Source of the DNA: Mariniphaga sp041687215
GTDB lineage: Bacteria; Bacteroidota; Bacteroidia; Bacteroidales; Prolixibacteraceae
Length of the DNA stretch: 64,000 bases
Direction of reading: 5' to 3'
Assembly (NCBI RefSeq): GCF_041687215.1
Contig: NZ_JAWLCI010000011.1
Span: 28,610-92,609 of the forward strand
Part shown: piece by piece, positions 27,395 through 36,243 of the stretch
Position numbering within the stretch: the stretch's first letter is position 1
Layout of the letters: each line of letters begins with the position of its first letter
Made by a program: the position numbers and the translations under genes
Notes under the pieces: model-generated
Database searches by the model: none
Told to the model about the DNA's origin: nothing
The model's input: only the letters and a program-made list of their open reading frames with translations

Positions 27395-28657
27395 TTAGCT
27401 TCCAAAATCGTCAAACTTCACGTTTTCGTCCGGAACGCCAAGGTTATAGAGCATTTTTTGAACAGCATCATTCATCATGGGTGGACCGCAGAGGTAATAG
27501 TCAATTTCTTCTGGTTCTTCATGTTTGCTGAGGTAATTGTCGTAAATAACCTGGTGAATAAATCCTGTTGGTCCATCCCACTTATCTTCCGGAAGGGGTT
27601 CAGAAAGAGCCAGATGAAAATTAAAGTTGTCATAATTTTTTTCAATATCACGGAACTGATCGTAGTAGAAAACTTCTTTCCACGACCGTGCACCGTACCA
27701 GAACGTAACTTTTTTCTTTTTCTCCTTAACCGTATGGAATAGGTGGAACAGATGCGAACGCATGGGCGCCATGCCGGCACCACCGCCAATAAACATCATT
27801 TCGTTGTCATTGTCATTCAGGAAAAACTCTCCGTAAGGGCCTGAAATTGTTACTTTATCTCCGGGTTTTCTTGAAAAAATATAAGACGAACAAATACCCG
27901 GGTTAACTTTTTTAAATGCGTTATTGGCACGGTCCCAGGGAGGAGTGGCAATACGTATGTTCAGCATAATAATGTCTCCTTCAGCGGGGTGGTTTGCCAT
28001 GGAATAGGCACGGAATGTAGGTTCCGGGTTTTTCATTTGTAAATCGAACATACCGAATTTTTCCCATTCGTCGCGGAATTTTTTGTCCACTTCAATGTTT
28101 TTAAAATCCACTTCAATTTTCGGAACATCGATTTGAATATATCCCCCCGACTTGAAATTGAGGTTTTCGCCTTCAGGTAGTTTAACCACAAATTCTTTAA
28201 TAAACGTCGCAACGTTTTTATTGGAAACCACTTCACATTCCCATTTTTTTACGCCCAGCACTTCCTGCGGAATTTGTATTGTAAGGTCTTCTTTCACCTT
28301 TACCTGGCAGGCTAACCTCCATTTTTCATTCTGTTCTTTTCGGGTGAAGAAGTCGGTTTCGGTAGGTAAAATTGAACCACCGCCTTCCAGAATCTGGCAA
28401 CGGCACATGGCACAGGTTCCGCCACCACCGCAGGCAGAAGGAAGCAAAATTTTATTGTTGCTTAATGTGGAAAGCAAGGTGTTTCCGGGCTCGGTTACAA
28501 TCTCTCGCTCTCCTTCATTAATTTTAATTTTTACCTCTCCTGATGGAGTCAGCTTTTTCTTGGCAAAAAGCAAAATAGCAACCAGCAGTACAATAACCCC
28601 AAGAAACACTGCCACACTGGCAATTACAACAGTAGTTTGTGTTGAAAGCAAAAGCAT
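27395..28657 (-). CDS. nqrF: Na+-NQR subunit F (NADH dehydrogenase, FAD and 2Fe-2S)
   Basis: NqrF oxidises NADH and passes electrons via FAD and a 2Fe-2S cluster into the sodium-pumping complex. The 420-residue protein has one N-terminal membrane helix (residues ~9-31), a ferredoxin domain with PSACGGGGTCAMCRC and LACQ (Cys76, 82, 85, 117), then an FAD domain with TFRAYSMANHPAEG and an NADH domain with MFIGGGAGMAPMRSHLFHL, ending in VKFDDFGS, as usual for NqrF. It is the last gene of nqrABCDEF, 17 bases after nqrE. Confidence 0.97.
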   Translation of the reverse strand: MLLLSTQTTVVIASVAVFLGVIVLLVAILLFAKKKLTPSGEVKIKINEGEREIVTEPGNTLLSTLSNNKILLPSACGGGGTCAMCRCQILEGGGSILPTETDFFTRKEQNEKWRLACQVKVKEDLTIQIPQEVLGVKKWECEVVSNKNVATFIKEFVVKLPEGENLNFKSGGYIQIDVPKIEVDFKNIEVDKKFRDEWEKFGMFDLQMKNPEPTFRAYSMANHPAEGDIIMLNIRIATPPWDRANNAFKKVNPGICSSYIFSRKPGDKVTISGPYGEFFLNDNDNEMMFIGGGAGMAPMRSHLFHLFHTVKEKKKKVTFWYGARSWKEVFYYDQFRDIEKNYDNFNFHLALSEPLPEDKWDGPTGFIHQVIYDNYLSKHEEPEEIDYYLCGPPMMNDAVQKMLYNLGVPDENVKFDDFGS

Positions 28658-28674
28658 TGAAAATGTATTTTATT

Positions 28675-29292
28675 TTACAATTTAATTCCCATAAAACCCA
28701 TAAAAGCCAATCCCATAAGGCCGGTAACAATAAATGTAATCCCCAGTCCGCGCAACGGAGCCGGTACATTTGAGTATTGAATTTTTTCCCGAATGGCTGC
28801 AATTCCCACAATAGCCAGAAACCAGCCGACACCAGAACCGAGGCCATAAACAGTAGCTTCGCCAATGTTTAAGAAAGCTTTTTGCTGCATAAACAGCGAT
28901 CCGCCTAAAATAGCACAGTTTACTGCAATTAGCGGAAGGAAAATACCCAACTGCGTGTAAAGTACAGGTGCGAATTTTTCCACAATCATTTCTACCAGTT
29001 GAACCATGGAAGCAATTACTGCAATGAACATGATAAACGACAGAAAACTGAGGTCAACGTCGGCAAAAGTTGGGCTAAGCCAGGTAAGTGCACCTTCTTT
29101 TAGCACATAGTTTTCAAGCAAAAAATCAACCGGAACAGTGATTGCCAATACAAAAATAACCGCAATACCAAGGCCGGTGGCTGTTTTAACTGTTTTTGAT
29201 ACAGCCAGGTAGGAACACATGCCCAGGAAGTAGGCAAAAACCATGTTCTCTATGAAAATCGATTTGATAAATATATTAATCAGGTTTTCCAT
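28675..29292 (-). CDS. nqrE: Na+-NQR subunit E
   Basis: A 205-residue polytopic membrane subunit that with NqrD binds the membrane-embedded iron-sulfur centre. The two cysteines expected at half-helix breaks are present: FAYFLGMCSYLAVS (Cys26) and IAVNCAILGGS (Cys126). It has six hydrophobic helices and is homologous to NqrD and to RnfA/RnfE; the operon context identifies it as NqrE. It lies 20 bases after nqrD. Confidence 0.96.
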   Translation of the reverse strand: MENLINIFIKSIFIENMVFAYFLGMCSYLAVSKTVKTATGLGIAVIFVLAITVPVDFLLENYVLKEGALTWLSPTFADVDLSFLSFIMFIAVIASMVQLVEMIVEKFAPVLYTQLGIFLPLIAVNCAILGGSLFMQQKAFLNIGEATVYGLGSGVGWFLAIVGIAAIREKIQYSNVPAPLRGLGITFIVTGLMGLAFMGFMGIKL

Positions 29293-29312
29293 AACGATTT
29301 CTTTTTTTGAAG

Positions 29313-29957
29313 TTAATCTTCAATTAACTTGCGGTTACGACTGCGCTGAATCCAAATAATTATTCCAACGGTAATAAGTGCCATGGGAGGCAAAATCATC
29401 ATACCGTTATTTTCGTAAAATCCTCCGTTGGCAATGTACCAACTGTCTGGTATAAGCTGTAAACCGAATACTGAGCCAGATCCAAACAACTCGCGGGCAA
29501 ATCCTACAATTATCAGAATTACACCATAACCTGCTGCATTACCAATTCCATCGAGAAACGACGGCCAGGGACGGTTACCCAGTGCAAACGCTTCGAGCCG
29601 GCCCATAATAATACAGTTGGTAATAATTAAGCCCACAAAAACCGAAAGCTGTTTGCTCACGTCGTAAACGTAGGCTTTCAGCACCTGGTCAACCAAAATT
29701 ACCAGCGAGGCGATAACCACCAACTGAACGATAATTCGTATGCGATTGGGAATGGTATTGCGTAAAAGTGAAATAATTACATTGGAGAATCCCATAACGG
29801 CCATTACCGAAACAGCCATAACCAGTGAAGGTTTTAGCTGTGCTGTTACAGCAAGCGCCGAACAAATTCCCAATACCTGCACAGTAATGGGGTTGCTGTC
29901 GTTTAGTGGATCAGACAACAGCTTTAAATTTTTCTTTGAAAATAGTGGTTCGCTCAT
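29313..29957 (-). CDS. nqrD: Na+-NQR subunit D
   Basis: A 214-residue membrane subunit, paralogue of NqrE. It carries the matching pair of cluster cysteines, VQVLGICSALAVT (Cys32) and IITNCIIMGRLEAFA (Cys115). The remaining sequence is six hydrophobic helices with short loops and a basic C-terminus (IQRSRNRKLIED). Its ATG lies 3 bases after the nqrC stop, consistent with coupled translation and fixed stoichiometry. Confidence 0.96.
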   Translation of the reverse strand: MSEPLFSKKNLKLLSDPLNDSNPITVQVLGICSALAVTAQLKPSLVMAVSVMAVMGFSNVIISLLRNTIPNRIRIIVQLVVIASLVILVDQVLKAYVYDVSKQLSVFVGLIITNCIIMGRLEAFALGNRPWPSFLDGIGNAAGYGVILIIVGFARELFGSGSVFGLQLIPDSWYIANGGFYENNGMMILPPMALITVGIIIWIQRSRNRKLIED

Positions 29958-29960
29958 TTT

Positions 29961-30662
29961 CTATGATTTTTTCTTCATTAAGAACTCTTCGTAACTGTTA
30001 AAATCTTCCAGCAGCATTTGTTCCAGGCCTTTGCTGGTAATAGTTCCACCCGAAATTCCATCCACACTGTGTTCTTCCTGTGCTTCCTGTCCGGGTTTGG
30101 TAACTGTAATGGAAATAAGGTTTCCGGAGTTGTCAAAAATTTGTTTTCCTTTAAACTCTTCCTGGAACCAGTCAGTATTAATTTCGGCGCCCAACCCAGG
30201 GGTTTCCGACTGGTGATCGAAATTGGCCCCGTAAATGGTATTCATGTCGTCATCTAATGAAACAAACCCCCAAATAGGACCCCAGAGCCCGGCTCCACGC
30301 ATAGGGAAAATGTATTTGAGTCCGCTTTCGGTTTCGCATTCAAAAACCGGAAGCAATCGTTCTTCAACCGGCTTGGCTTTTTCTCTTTTCAGGTCAATTT
30401 CAAAAGCATCTTCTCCTTCAACAATTTCGCCTTTAGAGTTGATTACATATTGATTTCTGATTTTATCAGCATAAATTTCTCCGGCAGTTTCAAAGGTGCT
30501 TTCAATATTTACTGAAGCCAGAATATTTTGCATTTTTTCAATTTCCACATTTTTATCCTGGCGTGGCCGTAAAGCCATGGCAGCCGTGGCAAGCACTGCA
30601 GCAACCAGAATAACCATTGCGGCTGCGTAAATAAAAGTATATGTATTACTGTTCCTGTCCAT
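29961..30662 (-). CDS. nqrC: Na+-NQR subunit C (covalent FMN)
   Basis: NqrC carries a covalently bound FMN in a periplasmic domain. The 233-residue protein has one N-terminal membrane helix (residues ~10-32) and the flavinylation motif DGISGGTITSKG with the acceptor Thr207, which ApbE would modify. GAGLWGPIWGFVSLDDDMNT and HQSETPGLGAEIN are the FMN-domain signatures. It lies 16 bases after nqrB. The apbE gene is about 4.5 kb away in this window. Confidence 0.96.
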   Translation of the reverse strand: MDRNSNTYTFIYAAAMVILVAAVLATAAMALRPRQDKNVEIEKMQNILASVNIESTFETAGEIYADKIRNQYVINSKGEIVEGEDAFEIDLKREKAKPVEERLLPVFECETESGLKYIFPMRGAGLWGPIWGFVSLDDDMNTIYGANFDHQSETPGLGAEINTDWFQEEFKGKQIFDNSGNLISITVTKPGQEAQEEHSVDGISGGTITSKGLEQMLLEDFNSYEEFLMKKKS

Positions 30663-30678
30663 AATTTCAATTTTTTGG

Positions 30679-31860
30679 TTATGCAGTAACTTTAGCCCGT
30701 TTCATACGGCGTTTGATATGGCCTTGTACCACATAATGGTCGATAAGGGGTGCAAACGTATTCATCAGTAAAATGGCCAGCATCATTCCTTCCGGATAAG
30801 CCGGGTTAACCACTCGTATTAAAATAGCCAGAATACCAATAAGGAATCCGTATATCCATTTTCCTTTTTCTGTTTGAGTGGCAGAAACCGGGTCAGTTGC
30901 CATAAATACAGCCCCAAAAGCAAAACCTCCCAAAATGAGGTGCTGCCAGAATGGTACGCCGAAAAAGGTTGCTGCTTCAGGAGAAAGCCCCTGACTTCCT
31001 GCAAAAATGTTCAGCAAAATTCCCATTACTACACCGCCGGCAATTGTTGAAACCATTATCTTCCAGTTCCCTATTCCGGTTACAATTAAAATAACCGCAC
31101 CAATCAGAATGGCCAGGGTGCTGGTTTCGCCTATTGAACCGGGAATAAATCCGAAAAAGGCGTCGGCTACGCTGAAATTTATATTTCCGGCGGCAGCATC
31201 GGCCATTGGCGTTGCTCCGGTAAATCCGTCAATCGGAACATCGTTTTTACCCAGGGCCACCCACACCGAGTTTCCTGACATTTGTGCCGGGTAGGCAAAA
31301 AACAGAAATGCACGTGCCACAAGGGCCGGATTCCATATATTCATTCCGGTTCCTCCGAAAACCTCTTTGCCGAAAATAACAGCGAAAGCAGTGGCAACTG
31401 CCACCATCCAGAGGGGTGTTTCAATGGGCATAATCAGCGGAATAAGCATTCCCGAAACCAGAAATCCTTCATTGATTTCGTGGCCGCGCATTTGAGCAAA
31501 GGCAAACTCGATTCCCAGCCCAACTCCGTAAGAAACGATTACTACAGGCAATACTTTCAACAGTCCATAGAGGAACATGTCGAAAAATCCTGTTGAAGCA
31601 GCTTCCCCAATGGCTAAAAAATGCTGCAATCCAACATTGTACATTCCAAATAATAAGGAAGGAACAAGTGCCAGTACAACAATAGACATGGTGCGTTTCA
31701 AGTCGATATAGTCGTGAATATGTGTGCCGGTTTTAGCTGTGTGTTTTGGCACATACAAAAATGTGAAGAAACCGTCGTGCACTGAGTGAAGCCAATGGTA
31801 TTTCGCTCCTTTTTGCACGTAGGGTTCAGTTTTTTCAAAAAAGTTTTTTAAGAATTTCAT
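30679..31860 (-). CDS. nqrB: Na+-NQR subunit B (covalent FMN, quinone site)
   Basis: The main membrane subunit of the pump, 393 residues with about 10 helices. The FMN attachment motif DGFTGATPMADAAAG contains the acceptor Thr217. HEINEGFLVSGMLIPLIMPI, VFGGTGMNIWNPALVARAFL and MATDPVSATQTEKGKWIYG are typical NqrB/RnfD blocks. NqrB binds ubiquinone or menaquinone and riboflavin in characterised enzymes. It follows nqrA by 34 bases. Confidence 0.97.
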   Translation of the reverse strand: MKFLKNFFEKTEPYVQKGAKYHWLHSVHDGFFTFLYVPKHTAKTGTHIHDYIDLKRTMSIVVLALVPSLLFGMYNVGLQHFLAIGEAASTGFFDMFLYGLLKVLPVVIVSYGVGLGIEFAFAQMRGHEINEGFLVSGMLIPLIMPIETPLWMVAVATAFAVIFGKEVFGGTGMNIWNPALVARAFLFFAYPAQMSGNSVWVALGKNDVPIDGFTGATPMADAAAGNINFSVADAFFGFIPGSIGETSTLAILIGAVILIVTGIGNWKIMVSTIAGGVVMGILLNIFAGSQGLSPEAATFFGVPFWQHLILGGFAFGAVFMATDPVSATQTEKGKWIYGFLIGILAILIRVVNPAYPEGMMLAILLMNTFAPLIDHYVVQGHIKRRMKRAKVTA

Positions 31861-31894
31861 CTCAATCAGACTGATTTATTGTTTTCAGCAAAAA

Positions 31895-33241
31895 TTAACC
31901 AAGTTCTTTTATCATGGTGTTAATTCCGTTTCGTAATATATCCTGCACCTTAATTTTTGAAGTACAAACATATTCGCACAATGCAAAATCTTCTTCAATT
32001 ACTTCATAAATTCCAAGCTGCTCCATTTTATCAATGTCGTCGGCCAGGCATGATTTGAGTAAAAATACGGGAAGAATGTCCATGGGAAGAACCTTTTCGT
32101 ACTGATTTGACAGCACAAAAGCCCGTTCTCCACCATGCAGATTGGCGTTCATCTCATATTCTTTTTTAGGAAATATTTTAGAAAAGAAGGTTTTCGAAGC
32201 GCTAAACTTGTCAATACCCGGTGTAGCCCATCCAAAAAGTTCGTATTCATCGCCTTCTGGAATAACTGTAACCTGAGAATCGTAATATCCAAGGTAATTC
32301 ATTGGTTTTACCCGGGTGCCGGTTAGCACGTTTCCGCTTATAAGTCTTTGTTTGTAATTTACCTTTTTCAGGCGACCATCGGTTAAAGTTGATACCGGTG
32401 CTCCCAACATGGTTTGAAAATATTTGGGTTTTTCAACCTCTGAACCGGTAACTGCAAATACTTTGCTGAAATCTACTTTTCCGGTTTCAAACAGCCTTCC
32501 CATAAACAAAACATCCTGTGGATTTACAGTCCAAACCACTTCACCTTTATTAACTGGTGCAATATGATGGATTTGAATACCAACATTTCCTGCAGGATGC
32601 GGACCAGAGAACTGTTTTATTTCAACGTTTTTAATATTGGTAAAAACTGATTTTTCGCTAACCCCCAAAAATACCTTTCCATCAGTAAGTTTTTCCAGTG
32701 CATTAATACCGGTTTGAAATGTTCCCAGTTGGCCTTCCACAATAAAATTGTAGTCGGGAGCAAGAGGGGCGGTATCGAACGAGGAAATAAAAATAGCTTT
32801 GGGTTTCTCTTGTGGAGAGGCTATAATCCCGTATGGCCGGCGTTTAATAAATGGCCATAAACCACTTTTAAGCAGTTGTTCTTTTACTTCGTGGGCAGAC
32901 AATGAACCCGGATTGGCTTTTTTAAATTCAGCCGATCCCGCTTCGTTATCGGTTTCAATTACCACTTCAAGAATTCGTCTGCGTTCACCCCTGTTTACCG
33001 AAGCAACTTTGCCACCAAACGGTGCGGTAAAAACCACTTCCGGATGGTATTTATCGTAAAATAAAGCATCGCCGGCCTTCACTTCATACCCCGGTTTCAC
33101 ACTCAGTTTTGGTGTAAGCCCGGGAAAATCGGTGGGTTTTAATGCTACTGTGGCAGGTACCGGAAGCGTTTCAAGCACTGTTTCAGCACTTCCTTTTAAT
33201 TTTATATCCAGCCCTTTCCTTAACTTAATGACTTCTGACAT
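31895..33241 (-). CDS. nqrA: Na+-NQR subunit A
   Basis: NqrA is the large peripheral cytoplasmic subunit of the sodium pump. The 448-residue protein shows SEVIKLRKGLDIKLKGSAE at the start, PTDFPGLTPKLSVKPGYEVK, GDALFYDKYHPEVVFTAPFG and VFAVTGSEVEKPKYFQTMLG. The start is placed at ATG 33241; a TTG three codons upstream is less likely. It is the first gene of the operon and is preceded by a good Bacteroidota-type promoter. Confidence 0.96.
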   Translation of the reverse strand: MSEVIKLRKGLDIKLKGSAETVLETLPVPATVALKPTDFPGLTPKLSVKPGYEVKAGDALFYDKYHPEVVFTAPFGGKVASVNRGERRRILEVVIETDNEAGSAEFKKANPGSLSAHEVKEQLLKSGLWPFIKRRPYGIIASPQEKPKAIFISSFDTAPLAPDYNFIVEGQLGTFQTGINALEKLTDGKVFLGVSEKSVFTNIKNVEIKQFSGPHPAGNVGIQIHHIAPVNKGEVVWTVNPQDVLFMGRLFETGKVDFSKVFAVTGSEVEKPKYFQTMLGAPVSTLTDGRLKKVNYKQRLISGNVLTGTRVKPMNYLGYYDSQVTVIPEGDEYELFGWATPGIDKFSASKTFFSKIFPKKEYEMNANLHGGERAFVLSNQYEKVLPMDILPVFLLKSCLADDIDKMEQLGIYEVIEEDFALCEYVCTSKIKVQDILRNGINTMIKELG

Positions 33242-33274
33242 TTTAATCAAGAATAGTATTGTTTTTCAGGTTGG

Positions 33275-33305
33275 CAAAAGTAAATAATAAATTCACTATT
33301 CCCAA
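33275..33305 (-). promoter_or_regulatory. Candidate nqr operon promoter
   Basis: The minus strand reads TACTTTTG (33275-33282), a full TAnnTTTG match, with TTG of a GTTG 20 bases upstream (33303-33305) at the -33 position. The start of transcription would be about 27 bases before the nqrA ATG. Confidence 0.6.
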
Positions 33306-33515
33306 CGTTATTTGCTGAAAAATCGAAGGTTCAAACTATGCAAATAAGTCAATATGTTTTGTGATATATGTCAATATTGAACAGGGGTTGAATTCCGGGA
33401 AATGCTAATAAATTATTAATTCATGTTGAAAATCCTGTTTTGGCGTTAAACAGGTCTTTGAAAATGGCGAATTCAACCGAATGAAAGTCATATTTTCAAT
33501 TTGAAACGAAAAAAA

Positions 33516-33523
33516 TACCTTTG
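33516..33523 (+). promoter_or_regulatory. -7 box upstream of the plug gene
   Basis: TACCTTTG matches TAnnTTTG. Transcription would begin near 33530, which makes an ATG at 33532 unlikely and supports the ATG at 33568. A TTTT rather than TTTG lies near -33. Confidence 0.45.
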
Positions 33524-33567
33524 TATTTAAGATGACAGGTTTTTTTAAAGCATTTAATGTTGAAATA

Positions 33568-34854
33568 ATGAATAAAAAATTGATTGCCGGATTATTATTG
33601 ATTGTCGGATTTTTTGGTTTCACACGAGCCCAGGAAGGAAATTTTTATTACGAAAATGCTGTTTATAAAGAAGAGATAAAAACCGTGCAAATGTACCGCG
33701 ATGGATTTCTACTATCGAACCCTATCTGGGAGATGGGAGAAGAAACCCGGTTGGTTTTTAAATTCGATGATATTTCCGGTGAGGTTCAGGATTATTATTA
33801 TACCATTATTCATTGCGATGCCGACTGGAATGAAAGTTTTATTCCGCAAAGTGATTACATTGATGGATTTACCGATAACCCCCTGGATGATTTTGCTCGT
33901 TCCTTTAATACCACTTTTAATTACGTGAATTACAGATTATACCTGCCGAATGAAAATTTCCGGTTTAAACTTTCGGGAAATTACGCTTTGGTTGTTTACG
34001 AAAATGGAAACAAAGAAAATATTGTACTAAGCAAACGGTTTTATGTGGTTGAACCCATGGTGGATGTTGAAGGAACTGTTCGACGCGCCACACTTGATGC
34101 ATTTAAAGGCGAAAACCATGAGGTGGATTTTACCATTTTTCACGAAAATTTACGCATTGAAAATCCGCAACAGGAAATTAAAGTGGTGGTTATGCAAAAC
34201 AATCGGTGGGATAATGCCATTCGGAATTTAAAACCACTGTTTATTCGCGACAGGGCACTGATTTACGATTACAACCGCGAAAACGTTTTTGTGGCCGGAA
34301 ACGAATTCCGTTATTTTGACAACCGCTCGAACCGTGTAAACGGAGAAAATGTTTTGGCTACAGATTTTCACCGGCCCTATTTTCATAAAACATTGATGCC
34401 CGATGAAGTGAGAGCAAACAAAAGGTTTTTTGAATACGAAGAGATGAACGGGAATTTTGTGATTGAAAGCCAGGATCAGGAAGTTGAAGATTTCGACACG
34501 GAATGCGATTATACTTTTGTGCATTTTTCACTTCCGTTAGAATCAATTTTACTGGGTGGAACTGTAAATGTTTTTGGCGCCCTGAACAACTGGAACGCCA
34601 ATAAAACAAACGAAATGACCTGGAATTTCGATACCAGCGCCTATGAACTTACATTACTCCTGAAACAGGGATACTACAATTACATGTATGTTTACGTTCC
34701 ACAGGGATCGGCTGTTGCCGACCACAAAAACCTGGAAGGCAGTTTTTGGCAAACCGAAAACGATTACCAGATTTTTGTTTATTACCGCGAAATGGCCAGC
34801 CGGTACGACAGGTTGGTGGGGTACACGCAGTTAAATTCCACGGCAAACCGGTGA
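33568..34854 (+). CDS. T9SS Plug protein (DUF5103)
   Basis: A 428-residue secreted protein of the DUF5103 family, whose characterised Flavobacterium member closes the SprA translocon on its periplasmic side and is called Plug. It has a signal peptide (MNKKLIAGLLLIVGFFGFTRA) and the family's early signature FYYENAVYKEEIKTVQMYRD, then YYTIIHCDADWNESFIPQSD, NYRLYLPNENFRFKLSGNY, DFHRPYFHKTLMPDEVRAN and a C-terminal YNYMYVYVPQGS. The later start is chosen from the -7 box and signal-peptide fit. It is the second T9SS locus in the window, divergent from the nqr operon. Confidence 0.85.
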   Translation: MNKKLIAGLLLIVGFFGFTRAQEGNFYYENAVYKEEIKTVQMYRDGFLLSNPIWEMGEETRLVFKFDDISGEVQDYYYTIIHCDADWNESFIPQSDYIDGFTDNPLDDFARSFNTTFNYVNYRLYLPNENFRFKLSGNYALVVYENGNKENIVLSKRFYVVEPMVDVEGTVRRATLDAFKGENHEVDFTIFHENLRIENPQQEIKVVVMQNNRWDNAIRNLKPLFIRDRALIYDYNRENVFVAGNEFRYFDNRSNRVNGENVLATDFHRPYFHKTLMPDEVRANKRFFEYEEMNGNFVIESQDQEVEDFDTECDYTFVHFSLPLESILLGGTVNVFGALNNWNANKTNEMTWNFDTSAYELTLLLKQGYYNYMYVYVPQGSAVADHKNLEGSFWQTENDYQIFVYYREMASRYDRLVGYTQLNSTANR

Positions 34855-35214
34855 AACTTTTAAGCTTCCCGTTTTATAATTCATTAATTGTTCAGGGTGA
34901 TAAAAGTTGTAATCTTTTGTAAAATTCCAAAAGAAATATAAAGAAACAGTGAACATAAGCCTGTTGAGTGAGCAACAAATTTCTTATTGTGATTGCCTCT
35001 GAAAGGGCGGATTTTTACACCGTTGCTTTAGCCCGGTGACTTGCTTTCGTCATTTTTCGTGGCTTTAGCATTTAATCCTTTTAATGGCTAAAGCCTTTCG
35101 TTTTTTGATGACTTTGTTCACCGGGCTAAAGCGCCGGTGCAAAAAATGAACCATTTCCCGGAGAGAGGAAAGGGTTCTTTTTTTAATTTCGCCCTGAATT
35201 TTAAATCCATCGCC
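34855..35214. other. Non-coding spacer holding a complex repeat
   Basis: 360 bases between the plug gene and apbE. The second half is occupied by the nested inverted repeat described separately at 35017-35141. The rest is AT-rich with no supported gene; open frames that extend apbE upstream through the repeat begin with GTG and lack a reason to be translated. Confidence 0.6.
35017..35141. repeat. Dispersed repeat with nested inverted repeats, copy 1
   Basis: The outer arms GCTTTAGCCCGGTGA (35025-35039) and TCACCGGGCTAAAGC (35118-35132) are perfectly complementary over 15 bases and flanked by CACCG and CGGTG. Inside, GGCTTTAGC (35061-35069) pairs with GCTAAAGCC (35087-35095). The motif GGCTTTAGCATTTAATCC recurs in a second copy at 46.3 kb. 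It is non-coding and sits just before apbE. Confidence 0.75.
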
Positions 35215-36216
35215 ATGAAATTTCGGTTTGTTATTCTTTTACTTGCAGTTGGTTTCCTGCTTTCCTGCCAAAATGCACCCTCAAAATACATTTATAATGA
35301 AGGGTACATTTATGGCACCAATTACCACATAGTTTACGAAAGCCCCAATGGAAAAGATATTCATGAAAAAATAAAAAAGGAACTGAACCGGTATAATTCC
35401 ATTTTTTCCACGTTCGATTCCACTTCGGTCATTTCAAAAGTGAATAATAACCAGCCGGTTGAACCAGGCGATGTATTTTTAACCTGCTACAAGCGATCTA
35501 TGGAAATTGCTGAAATTACTAACGGAGCATTCGATATTACTGCCGGCCCCATGGTAAATGCTTGGGGATTTGGACCGGAAGACCGAAGGAAGATGACGCA
35601 GGAAATTGTTGACAGTATGAAAAATATTACCGGCTACCAAAAAATTGAACTCAGGGATGGCCGGATTGTGAAGGAAAATCCAAACATGAAACTCGATATG
35701 AGCGCTATTGCAAAAGGCTATACGTGCGATTTAATTGGAAATTTTCTGGCTGAAAAAGGGTGTGAAAATTATATGGTGGAAATTGGTGGTGAGGTGGTGG
35801 CCAAAGGGAAAAACGAAAAGGGAAGGGTTTGGACTATCGGCATCAGCAAACCAGACGAAATGGCTTTTTTTGCCTCAACCGATTTGCAGGCCAAAGTTAG
35901 GCTACCTGAAAACGCACTGGCAACTTCAGGTAATTACCGTAATTTTTATGTAGAAGACGGAAAAAAGTACGCCCACACCATCGATCCAAAAACCGGTTAT
36001 CCGGTTCAGCACAGTTTGCTAAGTGCCACTGTTTTAGCTGAAAATTGTATGGATGCCGATGCTTTTGCAACAGCTTTTATGGTTTTAGGGCTGGAAAAAT
36101 CGATTGAAATTGCCGGTCAGTTTCAGAATTTGAAAGTTTATTTTATTTATGCCGATGGGGAAGGGGAGAACCAGATTTATCTCTCAGAAAACTTTAAAGA
36201 ACATTTGGTGCAATAA
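35215..36216 (+). CDS. apbE: FAD:protein FMN transferase
   Basis: ApbE transfers FMN from FAD to threonines of exported flavoproteins such as NqrB, NqrC and Rnf subunits. The 333-residue protein is a lipoprotein (VILLLAVGFLLSC, Cys18), with GTNYHIVYESPNG, RYNSIFSTFDSTSVISKVNN, GAFDITAGPMVNAWGFGPED, KLDMSAIAKGYTCDLIG, GGEVVAKGKNEKGRVWTIGI and the Mg/FAD region KYAHTIDPKTGYPVQ. The ATG at 35215 is chosen because the lipoprotein signal starts there. Its targets are the FMN-acceptor threonines in the nqr operon about 2 kb away, on the opposite strand. Confidence 0.94.
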   Translation: MKFRFVILLLAVGFLLSCQNAPSKYIYNEGYIYGTNYHIVYESPNGKDIHEKIKKELNRYNSIFSTFDSTSVISKVNNNQPVEPGDVFLTCYKRSMEIAEITNGAFDITAGPMVNAWGFGPEDRRKMTQEIVDSMKNITGYQKIELRDGRIVKENPNMKLDMSAIAKGYTCDLIGNFLAEKGCENYMVEIGGEVVAKGKNEKGRVWTIGISKPDEMAFFASTDLQAKVRLPENALATSGNYRNFYVEDGKKYAHTIDPKTGYPVQHSLLSATVLAENCMDADAFATAFMVLGLEKSIEIAGQFQNLKVYFIYADGEGENQIYLSENFKEHLVQ

Positions 36217-36243
36217 AAAAACCGGAGTTAATTCCGGCTTTTA
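36217..36243. terminator. Short bidirectional terminator between apbE and the small membrane gene
   Basis: CCGGA (36222-36226) and TCCGG (36233-36237) form a stem flanked by an A-run on the left and a T-run on the right, so it can stop transcription from both converging genes. It overlaps the stop codon of the small minus-strand gene. Confidence 0.65.

Larger units (their letters stand above)
33242..33567. other. Divergent spacer between nqrA and the T9SS plug gene
   Basis: 326 bases without a convincing gene. It holds a promoter candidate for nqr close to nqrA and one for the plug gene near the other end. A 72-codon minus-strand reading frame spans part of it, but it looks like chance. The middle is AT-rich with no strong stem. 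Confidence 0.6.

Noticed and set aside
33405..33623. A 72-codon minus-strand frame in the nqrA-plug spacer.
   Set aside because: It overlaps the plug gene start and the promoter box on the other strand, has no start signals and no recognisable sequence.
35137..35214. An N-terminal extension of ApbE from a GTG in the repeat.
   Set aside because: It would place 26 residues before a perfectly good lipoprotein signal, and it lies in the inverted repeat.
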